Positions 17,699 through 26,639 of a stretch of 64,000 nt of DNA are shown piece after piece (the stretch's first letter is position 1; each line of letters starts with the position of its first letter). Made by a program: the position numbers and the translations under genes. Source of the stretch: UBA8106 sp964569695 (GTDB lineage Bacteria; Acidobacteriota; Vicinamibacteria; Vicinamibacterales; UBA823); NCBI GenBank assembly GCA_964569695.1, contig CAZMUA010000006.1, positions 79,169 through 143,168 on the forward strand, given 5' to 3'. The notes beneath the pieces were generated by a model. It did no database searches. It was not told the origin of the DNA and saw nothing but the letters and a program-made list of their open reading frames with translations.

Positions 17699-18361
17699 TT
17701 AGCTCGGGTCGAGGTTCTGAAGCTCTGTCGCGAAACGACTGAGTATTTTTTCGGTATCTTCAGTTCCAGGACTGAGTTCTGTTTTCTCACCAATCGCTAT
17801 TGTACGCAATTCATTGACACATTCGTCAAGATCATCGTTAACCACAATATGTTCGTATTCCCTACACGCCATTATTTCTCGTTTTGCAGTCTCCAGGCGT
17901 TGATTCATATCCTCATCTTGTATATCGGGACTTCGGTGTTTCATTCGTATTTCAAGGTCCAGGAGTGACGGAGGGAGAATAAATATTCTCACCACTTTGT
18001 AGCCTCGATCCGTAAGTTGCCTCGCTCCATCCACGTTGATCACCAACAGTGCGCTCCGGCCTTTCGCGAGCTCACGCTCTGCATCAATTAACGCAGTTCC
18101 GTATAGCTCTCCAAATATTTCAGCCCATTCTAGAAATAGATTTCGAGTGATCATTTCTTCGAACTGCTGGCGGCTCACGAAGTTGTAATCAACCCCATCT
18201 TGTTCTTCAGCCCGAGCCGCCCTCGAAGTATAAGACCGCGACAGAACCAAATCCGGGATCAGTTTTACTAGGCGCTTGGCCAATGTTGTTTTACCAGCGC
18301 CTGAAGGCGCCGAGATAATAAACAGCGTTCCGGTATGCTTCTGTTCATTCGCAATATTCAT
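17699..18361 (-). CDS. gmk: Guanylate kinase
   Basis: The 220-residue protein has the P-loop SAPSGAGKTTL and the GMP-binding segment SRSYTSRAAR ... DGVDYNFVS. It also has ILPPSLLDLEIR, all typical of guanylate kinase. It phosphorylates GMP to GDP. It sits in the widespread yicC-gmk-coaBC order. The rpoZ gene for the RNA polymerase omega subunit, common just after gmk, is absent here. Confidence 0.97.
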   Translation of the reverse strand: MNIANEQKHTGTLFIISAPSGAGKTTLAKRLVKLIPDLVLSRSYTSRAARAEEQDGVDYNFVSRQQFEEMITRNLFLEWAEIFGELYGTALIDAERELAKGRSALLVINVDGARQLTDRGYKVVRIFILPPSLLDLEIRMKHRSPDIQDEDMNQRLETAKREIMACREYEHIVVNDDLDECVNELRTIAIGEKTELSPGTEDTEKILSRFATELQNLDPS

Positions 18362-18386
18362 TTGAAAATCCTATTTCCCGCCGGCC

Positions 18387-19280
18387 CTACTCAATATTCT
18401 GCACCTGTTCACGCAGTCTCTCTATTTCAACCTTCATATCAACAACGTGTTGTTTGACGTTGACACCCTCAATTTTCGCTGCAATCGTATTTGCTTCTCT
18501 GTTCATTTCTTGCAATAGGAAATCAAGCTTGCGTCCACAGGCCTCTGGCGAGTCAACAAGCACTTGCCAGTGCGCGAGGTGCGCCCGTAGGCGGGCAAGT
18601 TCTTCCGAGATGTCGGAACGGAGAGCTACGCGAACTATTTCTTGCACTAAAAGCATTGGGTCTGCGCCCATCGCCTCTGAGAACTCATTAGCCCGTTCGC
18701 TTAAGCGCTCTTTGAACATTTTGCTGCTTTCCTTAGAACCCTCTTCGATCAGTCCGATCAGTATTTCTATTGAGTTGTGCCGACTGTTAAGGTCATCGCA
18801 AAGGTAATCACCCTCTTGCTTACGCATGCGATCTAAACCCTCAAGCACTTCATGAACCAGTTCGGTAATCACTGCCAAGAAGGCATCGTTTTTGATTGCA
18901 TCCACCTTGTCAGAAGATTCACTTATTACTACAGCGTTTGGCACGCGCATCAAATCGCTAACCGTGACTTCTTTGATTTCCAAGCCCTGTTCTCGCGAGA
19001 GTTTAAGTGCATTTCCGAGTGCTCGAATCATTTTTTCATTCAGTTCCACTTCCGCGTCAGGAAATTGGTTGAATTGAACCGTCACGAGAAGCTCAACTCG
19101 TCCACGTACCAGCTTTTCCTGCAGAAGAGATCGTAATCCTTGCTCAAGGCTATTAAAGGAACTCGGTAGACGAATTTGCAAATCCAGGTAACGGTGATTT
19201 ACGGACCGAATTGATGCGGCTAGGATAGCCTTCTCGGTCTCCTTGCGTCCCTCGGCAAACCCAGTCATTGATTTAATCAT
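18387..19280 (-). CDS. yicC: YicC family endoribonuclease-like protein
   Basis: The family start MIKSMTGFAEG is at ATG 19280. A longer GTG start at 19310 would overlap the ABC gene by 4 bases and add ten non-conserved residues; it remains possible through coupling. The C-terminal half carries RSDISEELARLRAHL and GRKLDFLLQEMNREANTI, the conserved YicC signature. Family members act in RNA turnover. The gene lies 25 bases ahead of gmk, as in many bacteria. Confidence 0.93.
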   Translation of the reverse strand: MIKSMTGFAEGRKETEKAILAASIRSVNHRYLDLQIRLPSSFNSLEQGLRSLLQEKLVRGRVELLVTVQFNQFPDAEVELNEKMIRALGNALKLSREQGLEIKEVTVSDLMRVPNAVVISESSDKVDAIKNDAFLAVITELVHEVLEGLDRMRKQEGDYLCDDLNSRHNSIEILIGLIEEGSKESSKMFKERLSERANEFSEAMGADPMLLVQEIVRVALRSDISEELARLRAHLAHWQVLVDSPEACGRKLDFLLQEMNREANTIAAKIEGVNVKQHVVDMKVEIERLREQVQNIE

Positions 19281-19306
19281 TGCAGGTTTCCAGCAGTCAT
19301 TACTTG

Positions 19307-21094
19307 TCACTCTTTATCGAAATCAAAGTACTGCGCTCCAGAGCCAGAAGAAAGATCAGGGCTCGACTCTTCGTCAACCAACTGCGTAGCATAAAGCTTG
19401 GCATAGACACTGCCTGGTTGCGACAGTAATTCTTCGTGTCGTCCCTGTTCTACAATCTTTCCTTCGTCGAGCACTAGAATTTGATCAGCTCGACGAACCG
19501 TAGAAAGTCTGTGCGCAATCACGAAGGCTGTTCTATTTGCGAGCAAGTGTGATAGCGCATCTTGAACGAGTGCCTCGGATTCGCTGTCGAGTGATGAGGT
19601 GGCTTCGTCCAAAATAAGAATCGGCGCATCGGTTAAAACTGCACGTGCGATGGCAAGTCGCTGACGTTGACCACCTGATAATCGTTGACCACGTTCGCCG
19701 ATTCTTGTTTCATACCCTTGATCTAGCTGGGAAATAAATTCGTGGGCATGGGCTGCCCTGGCCGCCGCTTCCACCCAGGCCGTAGTCGCATTTGGAACAC
19801 CGTAACAAATATTCCTCGTGATGGTGTCATCAAACAGGATTGTCTCTTGGGTGACCATTGCAATTTGCGATCGAAGCGAGGCGATAGTTCCGTCGCGAAT
19901 GTCGATGCCATCAAAGAGAATGGCGCCATTACTCACATCATGAAATCTGGGCAACAGGTGGGCTAACGTTGTTTTTCCAGCTCCACTTAATCCGACGATT
20001 GCCACTATTTCGCCTGAACGTACGGTTAAATTGATGTCCCGCAGGATCCATTTATCAGGATCCGTTTCATATTGAAACCCTACACTCTGAAACGTAATGT
20101 TTTCCTGTAATCTGTCCAAAGGTTTTGCATTAGGACGATTTTGCACTTCTGTCTCAACGTCCATGGTTTCAAAAATTCTTTGAGCCGAAGCTATCGCCTG
20201 TTGGATCCCAGCATTTACTCTGCTTAATTTCTTTACGGGTCCGTACATGAGAATAAGTGCACCAATGAAAGAGGTGAATTCTCCAGAAGTCAAACGGTCT
20301 GTTGCGATTTCCCTGCTTCCGTACCATAGAGCACCAGCAATGCCAAGTCCTCCTAAAAACTCCATCAAGGGTGGGAGAGCTGCCACTGCTCCTGTTACTT
20401 TCATGTTTGTTCGATAGACTTCAGAAGAGGCAGCCCGAAACTTGTTCTCCTCGAACGCTTCGGCAGCGAAAGCTTTTACGATTCTGTGTCCGGTGAACGC
20501 CTCAGCCGTTACATGTGATAAGCGCTCTAATTCCTCTTGGCTTCTTCTCGTAGTCCGTCGTACACGTTGACCAAGACGAACTAACGGATAAATTACAAGA
20601 GGTGCGCCGGTCATGCAGACCAAGGCTAATCGCACATCGTAATAAAACAGCAAACTCGCATAACCAATTAAGGCAATTGATTCTCGCAGCAGATCTACGA
20701 GAGTGACAGAGACCGCTTGCTGCACTTGATGCACGTCATTTGTGATCCGTGACATTAACCGCCCAGTTGTTCTTGATGAGAAAAAGCCTACGGACTGGCG
20801 CACAATATGACCAAAAAGAGTATTTCGGATGTCCATCACCACTCGCTGGCCAACTCCTGTCATCATGTAGGTCGACACGTAAGCGCCAACCCCCTTTAGT
20901 AAATAGCAGCCAATGAGAGCGAAAATTACTATTCCAAATGATTCACCCTTTGGTAATACCTCATCGAATATTGGCTTAATAAGATAGGCTAGCCCGGCAG
21001 AGGCCCCACCATAAATCGCCATTGCCAAGACCGCGCCGGTCATGCGGCTGCGGTAGGGCTTCGCGAACTCAAGCAGTCGTTGAGTAAGATTCAC
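19307..21094 (-). CDS. ABC exporter, MsbA-like fused permease/ATPase
   Basis: The 595-residue half-transporter has six membrane helices followed by an ATPase. Walker A is GLSGAGKTTL, the signature is LSGGQRQRLAIARA and Walker B is ILILDEATSSLD. Both core-lipid flippases (MsbA) and oligosaccharide-lipid flippases (PglK-like) look like this. It starts at a GTG that overlaps the glycosyltransferase stop (GTGA). Next to a polysaccharide cluster that lacks a Wzx flippase, it is a candidate for moving the lipid-linked sugar. MsbA proper is the alternative. Confidence 0.9.
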   Translation of the reverse strand: MNLTQRLLEFAKPYRSRMTGAVLAMAIYGGASAGLAYLIKPIFDEVLPKGESFGIVIFALIGCYLLKGVGAYVSTYMMTGVGQRVVMDIRNTLFGHIVRQSVGFFSSRTTGRLMSRITNDVHQVQQAVSVTLVDLLRESIALIGYASLLFYYDVRLALVCMTGAPLVIYPLVRLGQRVRRTTRRSQEELERLSHVTAEAFTGHRIVKAFAAEAFEENKFRAASSEVYRTNMKVTGAVAALPPLMEFLGGLGIAGALWYGSREIATDRLTSGEFTSFIGALILMYGPVKKLSRVNAGIQQAIASAQRIFETMDVETEVQNRPNAKPLDRLQENITFQSVGFQYETDPDKWILRDINLTVRSGEIVAIVGLSGAGKTTLAHLLPRFHDVSNGAILFDGIDIRDGTIASLRSQIAMVTQETILFDDTITRNICYGVPNATTAWVEAAARAAHAHEFISQLDQGYETRIGERGQRLSGGQRQRLAIARAVLTDAPILILDEATSSLDSESEALVQDALSHLLANRTAFVIAHRLSTVRRADQILVLDEGKIVEQGRHEELLSQPGSVYAKLYATQLVDEESSPDLSSGSGAQYFDFDKE

Positions 21095-21801
21095 TCGATA
21101 ATCCGATATTTAAGAAGAGTCCACAGCGCTTCGATTCCAGCCCACCAGCTAATCTTTTTACCTTCATCGTAGCCACGGCCATCGTAGGTAATCGGAATCT
21201 CATATACTCGGTAGCCCCGTTTAAGGATCTTAGCGGTCATCTCGGGTTCGATTTCGAATCCATTTGATTTGAGATTCAATGCGTGCACGACATCAGCACG
21301 CATGGCCTTGTAACAAGTCTCCATGTCGCTTAAGACTGTGTTGTAAAGAATGTTCGTCACAAACGTTAAAAATCTGTTACCCAAATAGTGCCAAAATAAA
21401 AAGACTCTTCTGGTGCCAAGAAATCTCGAACCGTAAACGACATCAGTTCGACCCTCAGCTATGAGTTTAATCAATTGAGGAAATTCCTCTGGGGAATACT
21501 CAAGATCTGCATCTTGAATAACAACCACATCACCACTAATCTCTTTGAATCCCGACCGAATCGAAAAGCCCTTTCCCATATTGCGATCATTAATTATTAA
21601 CCTGAATTTATGATCTAGTTGGAGGGCTTCCAGTCGCTCCTTTGTTCCATCAGTTGAACCATCATCTATTACGATGAGTTCAATTCGAAGTGGGACAGCC
21701 AGAACTCGACCAACGATACGTTCTACGGTTTCACGTTCATTGAACACGGGCATGACAACCGACAACAGCGGATCAGAGAACGTCGGCCGATCATTCACCA
21801 T
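21091..21801 (-). CDS. Family 2 glycosyltransferase, polyprenyl-phosphate sugar synthase type
   Basis: The start is ATG 21801, which overlaps the galE stop by one base (TAATG); a longer frame to 21846 would run far into galE. The 236-residue protein has the GT2 core SVVMPVFNERETVE, a VIDDGSTDGT strand and the QDADLEYSPEEFP metal motif. The pattern is that of dolichyl/undecaprenyl-phosphate glucose or mannose synthases. It has no long C-terminal membrane domain. It probably loads a sugar onto a lipid carrier for the polysaccharide. Confidence 0.88.
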   Translation of the reverse strand: MVNDRPTFSDPLLSVVMPVFNERETVERIVGRVLAVPLRIELIVIDDGSTDGTKERLEALQLDHKFRLIINDRNMGKGFSIRSGFKEISGDVVVIQDADLEYSPEEFPQLIKLIAEGRTDVVYGSRFLGTRRVFLFWHYLGNRFLTFVTNILYNTVLSDMETCYKAMRADVVHALNLKSNGFEIEPEMTAKILKRGYRVYEIPITYDGRGYDEGKKISWWAGIEALWTLLKYRIIE

Positions 21802-22796
21802 TATTTTTTTACCGCGGTTCTTTTGCCTGAGCTTGCCTGATACCACCGCCAGGCAGTTTCGACTATTGAAGTCAACTCGTTAAATCGCGGAGTCCAATTC
21901 AACTCACGCTGAGCATCTTCGCTCGACGCAAAAAGGATCCCTGGATCCCCAGATCTCTTTGCTGACACAACGCAAGGTACTGTTTTATTGGTTACCTGTC
22001 GGACAACCTCTACTACTTCTTTTACAGAATAAGGTCTACCGTTCCCAAGGTTGTAGGCAGTCGAATCACAGCCCTCTTCAAGAGAACGCAAAGCTAATAC
22101 GTGAGCCGAGGCTAGGTCGGTTACATGTACATAGTCCCGTAGGCAGGTGCCATCAGGGGTTTCGTAATCATTACCGAAGATTTCAAGTGGAGGACCACCA
22201 GAAGCTGCGTCCAAAGCCCGTGGTATCAGATGTGTTTCCGGGTCGTGATTCTCTCCAAGCAAACCATCGGGGTCTGCCCCACTAGCATTGAAGTACCGAA
22301 GGCAGATGGATTTAAGTCCGTAGGCGCGATCGTAGTGTCGAAGAGCACGCTCAATTGCCAACTTTGTTTCCCCATAACTGTTAATCGGGTTTTTTGTATG
22401 ATGTTCCGTAATCGGTGTTTCAACAGGATTACCGTAAATAGCTGCGGTAGACGAGAAAACAAGCCTATTAACTGATTCCGAAACCATCGCATCAAGAAGA
22501 GCTAGTGTCCCTACCACGTTATTTTGATAGTAACTCTTCGGATCAACAACAGAATCCGAAACTGACAAGGAGGCAGCGAACTGCATTACAGCGCTAACGC
22601 CATATTTTTTGAACGTGTCCCGAAGGATGTCAACATTCAAAATATCAGCTTGAACTAAGGGTTTTCCGAGCGCCGCCTCACGTTTTCCAGCCGATAAATT
22701 ATCAAAAACGACAACGTTATATCCGGACTCTCCCAGCAGCTTGGCTGCATGACTTCCAATGTAACCTGCTCCACCGACTACAAGGATCGTTTCCAG
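21801..22796 (-). CDS. galE: UDP-glucose 4-epimerase, probable CTG start
   Basis: The frame carries the Rossmann motif VVGGAGYIGSH at its start, a YGETKLAIER catalytic segment and an HVTDLASAHVLAL region, as in GalE. ATG, GTG and TTG are all missing between the ugd stop and this motif. The first in-frame candidate of the right length is CTG at 22796-22794, giving (M)ETILVVGGAGYIG. A strong SD-like GGAAGGTGA lies just before it. The first standard start, TTG 22640, would delete the cofactor site. With CTG the length is 331 residues, normal for GalE. Confidence 0.88.
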   Translation of the reverse strand: METILVVGGAGYIGSHAAKLLGESGYNVVVFDNLSAGKREAALGKPLVQADILNVDILRDTFKKYGVSAVMQFAASLSVSDSVVDPKSYYQNNVVGTLALLDAMVSESVNRLVFSSTAAIYGNPVETPITEHHTKNPINSYGETKLAIERALRHYDRAYGLKSICLRYFNASGADPDGLLGENHDPETHLIPRALDAASGGPPLEIFGNDYETPDGTCLRDYVHVTDLASAHVLALRSLEEGCDSTAYNLGNGRPYSVKEVVEVVRQVTNKTVPCVVSAKRSGDPGILFASSEDAQRELNWTPRFNELTSIVETAWRWYQASSGKRTAVKK

Positions 22797-22799
22797 GAT

Positions 22800-24101
22800 T
22801 CACCTTCCAATCGATATGTACTCAAACCCTTGTGTCCGCATTTGTTCAACGCTGAACAAATTGCGACCGTCAAAAATAATTGGATTTCGCATCAATTTAC
22901 GCATTCTGTCAAAATCAGGTTCTCGAAACTCATTCCACTCCGTTACAACTATAAGGGCGTCGGCATTATCAAGAGCGTGGTATGAGCTTTTTACTATATT
23001 GATCTTGTCTCCGAAGATCTTTTTGGCTGATCTTTCTGCTTCCGGATCGTAGGCAATCACTTCTGCGCCGGATTCAATTAATGCGTTTACTATAACGATT
23101 GACGGAGCCTCCCGCATGTCGTCAGTGCGAGGCTTAAATGACAAGCCCCAAACAGCAAACCTTTTTCCTTTTAGGTGGTTTTCTCCAAATCGATCTCGGA
23201 TTTTTTTCACCAATCTTAGTTTTTGTTTCTGGTTCACATGTTCAACTGCTTGAAGAATCTCACTGGAATAGCCTTTAGATTTCGCAAATTCTATTAACGC
23301 CTTTATATCCTTTGGAAAGCAACTACCACCGTACCCTACGCCAGGAAAAAGAAACGCAGTACCAATTCGATGGTCAGAAGCCATGGCCTGTCGAATGTGT
23401 CCAACATCCGCACCAAATAATTCGCAAATGTTAGCAACTTCGTTCATAAATGAAATACGGGTTGCCAACATTGCATTTGCAGCGTACTTAGCCAGCTCCG
23501 CACTAACACAATCCATCACCATAATGGGCGCGCCAGTACGTGTAAGCGGACCATAAAGTTCTTTCATTGTTTCGACGGCCCGGGAGTCCTCAGCGCCAAT
23601 AACGACCCGATTTGGTTTCATGAAGTCATCAATTGCAGCACCTTGTTTCAGAAATTCTGGGTTACTGACAACACTAAAAGGGTGGGTAGTTTCTTCCTGA
23701 ATTATCTTCCGGACCCGTTCGGCTGTACCTACGGGAACAGTGCTTTTGTTAACGATTACCTTGTACCCATTCATGACCCTACCAATCTCTCGAGCAACGG
23801 CGATCACATGCTTTAGGTCGGCTGCTCCGTCATCACCGGTAGGTGTTCCAACGGCTATAAAAATGATCTCTGAATCTTTGACCACATTTTCGAGCTGATC
23901 AGTAAACGCAAGTCGTTTTTCGACGCAATTCCGGCGAACAAGTTCCTCTAGTCCGGGTTCGTAAATTGGAATTTTTCCTTCTTTTAGGTTGTCAATCTTC
24001 GCCCTGTCAACATCCACACATGACACCTGATTGCCGTTTTCCGCAAGGCATGCACCTACCACCAGACCAACGTAGCCTGTTCCCACTACAACAATTCGCA
24101 T
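22800..24101 (-). CDS. ugd: UDP-glucose 6-dehydrogenase
   Basis: The 433-residue enzyme has the NAD site GTGYVGLVVGACLAENG at its N-terminus, the catalytic cysteine in GVGYGGSCFPKD and a C-terminal UDP-binding domain (FAVWGLSFKPRTDDMREAPS). It oxidises UDP-glucose to UDP-glucuronate in two steps. The product feeds UDP-xylose formation by the decarboxylase at 31326. It is the first gene of the minus-strand block; galE follows within a few bases. Confidence 0.97.
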   Translation of the reverse strand: MRIVVVGTGYVGLVVGACLAENGNQVSCVDVDRAKIDNLKEGKIPIYEPGLEELVRRNCVEKRLAFTDQLENVVKDSEIIFIAVGTPTGDDGAADLKHVIAVAREIGRVMNGYKVIVNKSTVPVGTAERVRKIIQEETTHPFSVVSNPEFLKQGAAIDDFMKPNRVVIGAEDSRAVETMKELYGPLTRTGAPIMVMDCVSAELAKYAANAMLATRISFMNEVANICELFGADVGHIRQAMASDHRIGTAFLFPGVGYGGSCFPKDIKALIEFAKSKGYSSEILQAVEHVNQKQKLRLVKKIRDRFGENHLKGKRFAVWGLSFKPRTDDMREAPSIVIVNALIESGAEVIAYDPEAERSAKKIFGDKINIVKSSYHALDNADALIVVTEWNEFREPDFDRMRKLMRNPIIFDGRNLFSVEQMRTQGFEYISIGR

Positions 24102-24182
24102 GTCGAAACCTCAGGTGTTTTGCCAGGGACCGGTCAATAGCCTCAGAAGCCAGCTAAGTCCAATATTTTGTACTAGTTAGAC

Positions 24183-24210
24183 GCTATCATTTAAAACAAA
24201 CTCCTGTCAA
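24183..24210 (-). promoter_or_regulatory. Candidate promoter for the ugd block
   Basis: On the minus strand a perfect TTGACA (24210-24205) is followed after 16 bases by GATAGC (24188-24183), a weak -10 match. It lies about 80 bases upstream of ugd in the divergent gap. The -35 is convincing; the -10 is not. Confidence 0.4.
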
Positions 24211-24214
24211 GATC

Positions 24215-24243
24215 TTGATTATTAAGGATTTGTCAGTTTTAAA
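24215..24243 (+). promoter_or_regulatory. Candidate promoter for the exopolysaccharide genes
   Basis: TTGATT (24215-24220), 17 bases, then TTTAAA (24238-24243) lies about 120 bases ahead of the first plus-strand glycosyltransferase. It stands nearly back to back with the candidate ugd promoter, as expected for a shared divergent control region. Each hexamer matches consensus at four of six positions. Confidence 0.35.
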
Positions 24244-24362
24244 GATCAAGGAACCGCAACCTCTGTTACCATCCTTTTCAAGTTCTTTCTTGTCTTAATA
24301 ACGAGCACTTGTCTAGAAGCTTCACCTCGAAAATAGAATAAATTCCGGAAATAGACTGCACT

Positions 24363-25484
24363 GTGAGAATTCTCATCGACTACCGCCCAGCCCTTCGCGA
24401 ACCTAGCGGAGTCGGAGAAACAGTTTTTCAGCTTTCAAAAGCGCTTGGAAGCCTGACTGAAGAAAATTCACAAATAGAACTGACATTATTCTCGAGCTCA
24501 GCAAGAGATCGACTGGATTCTGCAAGTTTGCTCACACCTGCTCAGATAATCGATCGCAGAATTCCAGTAAGGTTGCTAAATTATTTATGGCATCGTTGGG
24601 AATGGCCTCGGATTGAAACGATAACGGGCTCAACTTATGACGTCGCACATTCCACAAACCCGCTATTGATTCCTAGTGCCCACGCCGCTCGGGTTGTAAC
24701 GATTAACGACCTCTATTTCCTCAAACACCCCGAAAACACTTTAGGCGAGATTCGGCGAGATTACGCGGCACTCGTCCGAGACCACGCCTCGAGAGCTGAC
24801 TGTATTCTTGTCCCCTCTGAATATACGCGACAGCAAGTTATGAGATTCCTTGAGATCAACGAGGATCATCTAGCTGTGTGCCCTTTGGGGACTACTCCTT
24901 CACTACCACGGACAGAACAGCCAAAAAAGGGCCCCATTCTTTTTATTGGTACTCTTGAAGCGAGAAAAAATATCGACGGCCTCTTGGATGCTTACACGTT
25001 GCTGTTAAACAGACTCGAGGATGCGCCTGACTTGATACTTGCCGGGCGACCGACCTCCTATGCAGATAAATGGGCTTCGCGACTTTTGGAAACACCCCTG
25101 CTGGGTCGAGTTCGACAAACGGGCTACGTGAACTCTAAGACTCGAGAGAATCTACTAAAACAAGCCCAAATGCTTGTGCTTCCATCCTTTGACGAAGGCT
25201 TTGGTTTACCACTTCTTGAGGCCATGTCCGCCGGAGTTCCAATTGTTGCATCAAATCGAGGTGCTATTCCAGAGATCCTGGGAGATGCCGGTCTCATGGT
25301 TGACCCTACGGAACCGCAAGCTCTTTCTAGCGCGATCCAGAAGACTCTTATGGATTCAGAACATGTCAGAAACGCTGTTACTCGAGGCCTTCAACGAGCT
25401 TCCCATTACAGTTGGAAGCGTTCAGCTAGAATTCTTCGAGATACTTACGCGAGGGCCATTGAAAATCGTCGACTTAGCCTATAA
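24363..25484 (+). CDS. Family 4 glycosyltransferase
   Basis: A GTG start gives MRILIDYRPALREPSGVGE, a typical GT4 opening. The 373-residue protein has a GT-B fold with the donor-site segment LPSFDEGFGLPLLEAMSAG (EX7E type) and PIVASNRGAIPEILGDAG. It is likely a cytoplasmic enzyme that adds one sugar to the lipid-linked repeat unit. It is the first gene of the plus-strand cluster. Sugar and linkage cannot be deduced. Confidence 0.92.
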   Translation: MRILIDYRPALREPSGVGETVFQLSKALGSLTEENSQIELTLFSSSARDRLDSASLLTPAQIIDRRIPVRLLNYLWHRWEWPRIETITGSTYDVAHSTNPLLIPSAHAARVVTINDLYFLKHPENTLGEIRRDYAALVRDHASRADCILVPSEYTRQQVMRFLEINEDHLAVCPLGTTPSLPRTEQPKKGPILFIGTLEARKNIDGLLDAYTLLLNRLEDAPDLILAGRPTSYADKWASRLLETPLLGRVRQTGYVNSKTRENLLKQAQMLVLPSFDEGFGLPLLEAMSAGVPIVASNRGAIPEILGDAGLMVDPTEPQALSSAIQKTLMDSEHVRNAVTRGLQRASHYSWKRSARILRDTYARAIENRRLSL

Positions 25485-25523
25485 CTTATTTCGTGACGTG
25501 AAGTTTAAAAAAGGTGTTCTGAC

Positions 25524-26639
25524 ATGCGCATAGGCATTGACGCCCGAGAGTTGTTTGGCAAGACAACCGGCGTCGGCCGTTATCTGACTCACTTGTTGAT
25601 TGAATGGGCAGATAAATGCAGAGTCGGCTACACCTTTATCTTGTACTCACCAGCTTCAGAAGACCAGGCTATCGATTTATTTAAAAGGTTAAAACTGACC
25701 GACAACCTAGCCTTTAAACACTGTAGCTTAAAAGGCAGACAGGGAACATTGTGGGAACAGAGTCAATTATGCCAAGCAGCCAATTCCGACAATCTCGATG
25801 TTTTCTTTGCACCTAACTACTCTGCGCCTCTTTTGCTTCAAATTCCGTTTGTCTTGGCTCTACATGATGTCTCTTATTTCTCCAGACCAGACTGGTTCAA
25901 CTGGAGAGAAGGTATCCGAAGACGACTACTTGCTGCCAAGTCAGCCAAACTTGCGCATACAGTTTTAACCCTATCTCAATTCTCTCGGGACGAAATCCTC
26001 AATCATTTAAACATTAATAGGGATCGAATCAAGATTACGCCTCTTGGTGTTTCAGGGGCGACAGCCAAAAATGTCGATTCAGAAAATTCACACTTGGTAC
26101 TCTTTGCAGGGTCCTGCTTCACTCGGCGGCGAATTCCAGACCTTATTCGGGCTTTCGCGATTGTTCAAACCAAGGAATCACGCGCCAGATTGTCTATTGT
26201 GGGAGACAATCGGACTTACCCGCATCTCAACTTGGAAGGGCTTGTTGATTCCACTGGAATAACAAATTATGTCTCAATTAAATCTTGGATTAGCGATCAG
26301 GACTTAGCCGAACTCTACCGCACGGCCAAAGTGTTTGTCTTTTTATCGGAGTACGAAGGTTTCGGACTGCCCCCCCTCGAAGCATTGGCGTTTGATGTGC
26401 CCAGTGTAATGCTTGACACTAAGATTGCACGAGAGGTCATGGGAGAAGCTGCATCCTTCGTACCAGTTAACGACATCCATTCAACCGCTAACGCACTAGC
26501 TGAACTATTATGCGACTCGCCAAAACGCAGGGATATTCTAAAAATAGCACCTCAAATTCTAGCGAGACACACTTGGACTGACACTGCAATGCAAACCATG
26601 CGAGCCGTAGAACAGGCAGCGACTGATCGATATGACTGA
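25524..26639 (+). CDS. Family 4 glycosyltransferase
   Basis: This 371-residue protein begins MRIGIDARELFGKTTGVGRY and has the GT-B donor motif FLSEYEGFGLPPLEALAFD followed by PSVMLDTKIAREVMGEA. It resembles the GT4 genes at 24363 and 27561, suggesting old duplication within the cluster. The start follows the previous gene by 39 bases. Its 3' end overlaps the GT2 gene by 8 bases, so coupled translation is likely. Confidence 0.92.
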   Translation: MRIGIDARELFGKTTGVGRYLTHLLIEWADKCRVGYTFILYSPASEDQAIDLFKRLKLTDNLAFKHCSLKGRQGTLWEQSQLCQAANSDNLDVFFAPNYSAPLLLQIPFVLALHDVSYFSRPDWFNWREGIRRRLLAAKSAKLAHTVLTLSQFSRDEILNHLNINRDRIKITPLGVSGATAKNVDSENSHLVLFAGSCFTRRRIPDLIRAFAIVQTKESRARLSIVGDNRTYPHLNLEGLVDSTGITNYVSIKSWISDQDLAELYRTAKVFVFLSEYEGFGLPPLEALAFDVPSVMLDTKIAREVMGEAASFVPVNDIHSTANALAELLCDSPKRRDILKIAPQILARHTWTDTAMQTMRAVEQAATDRYD

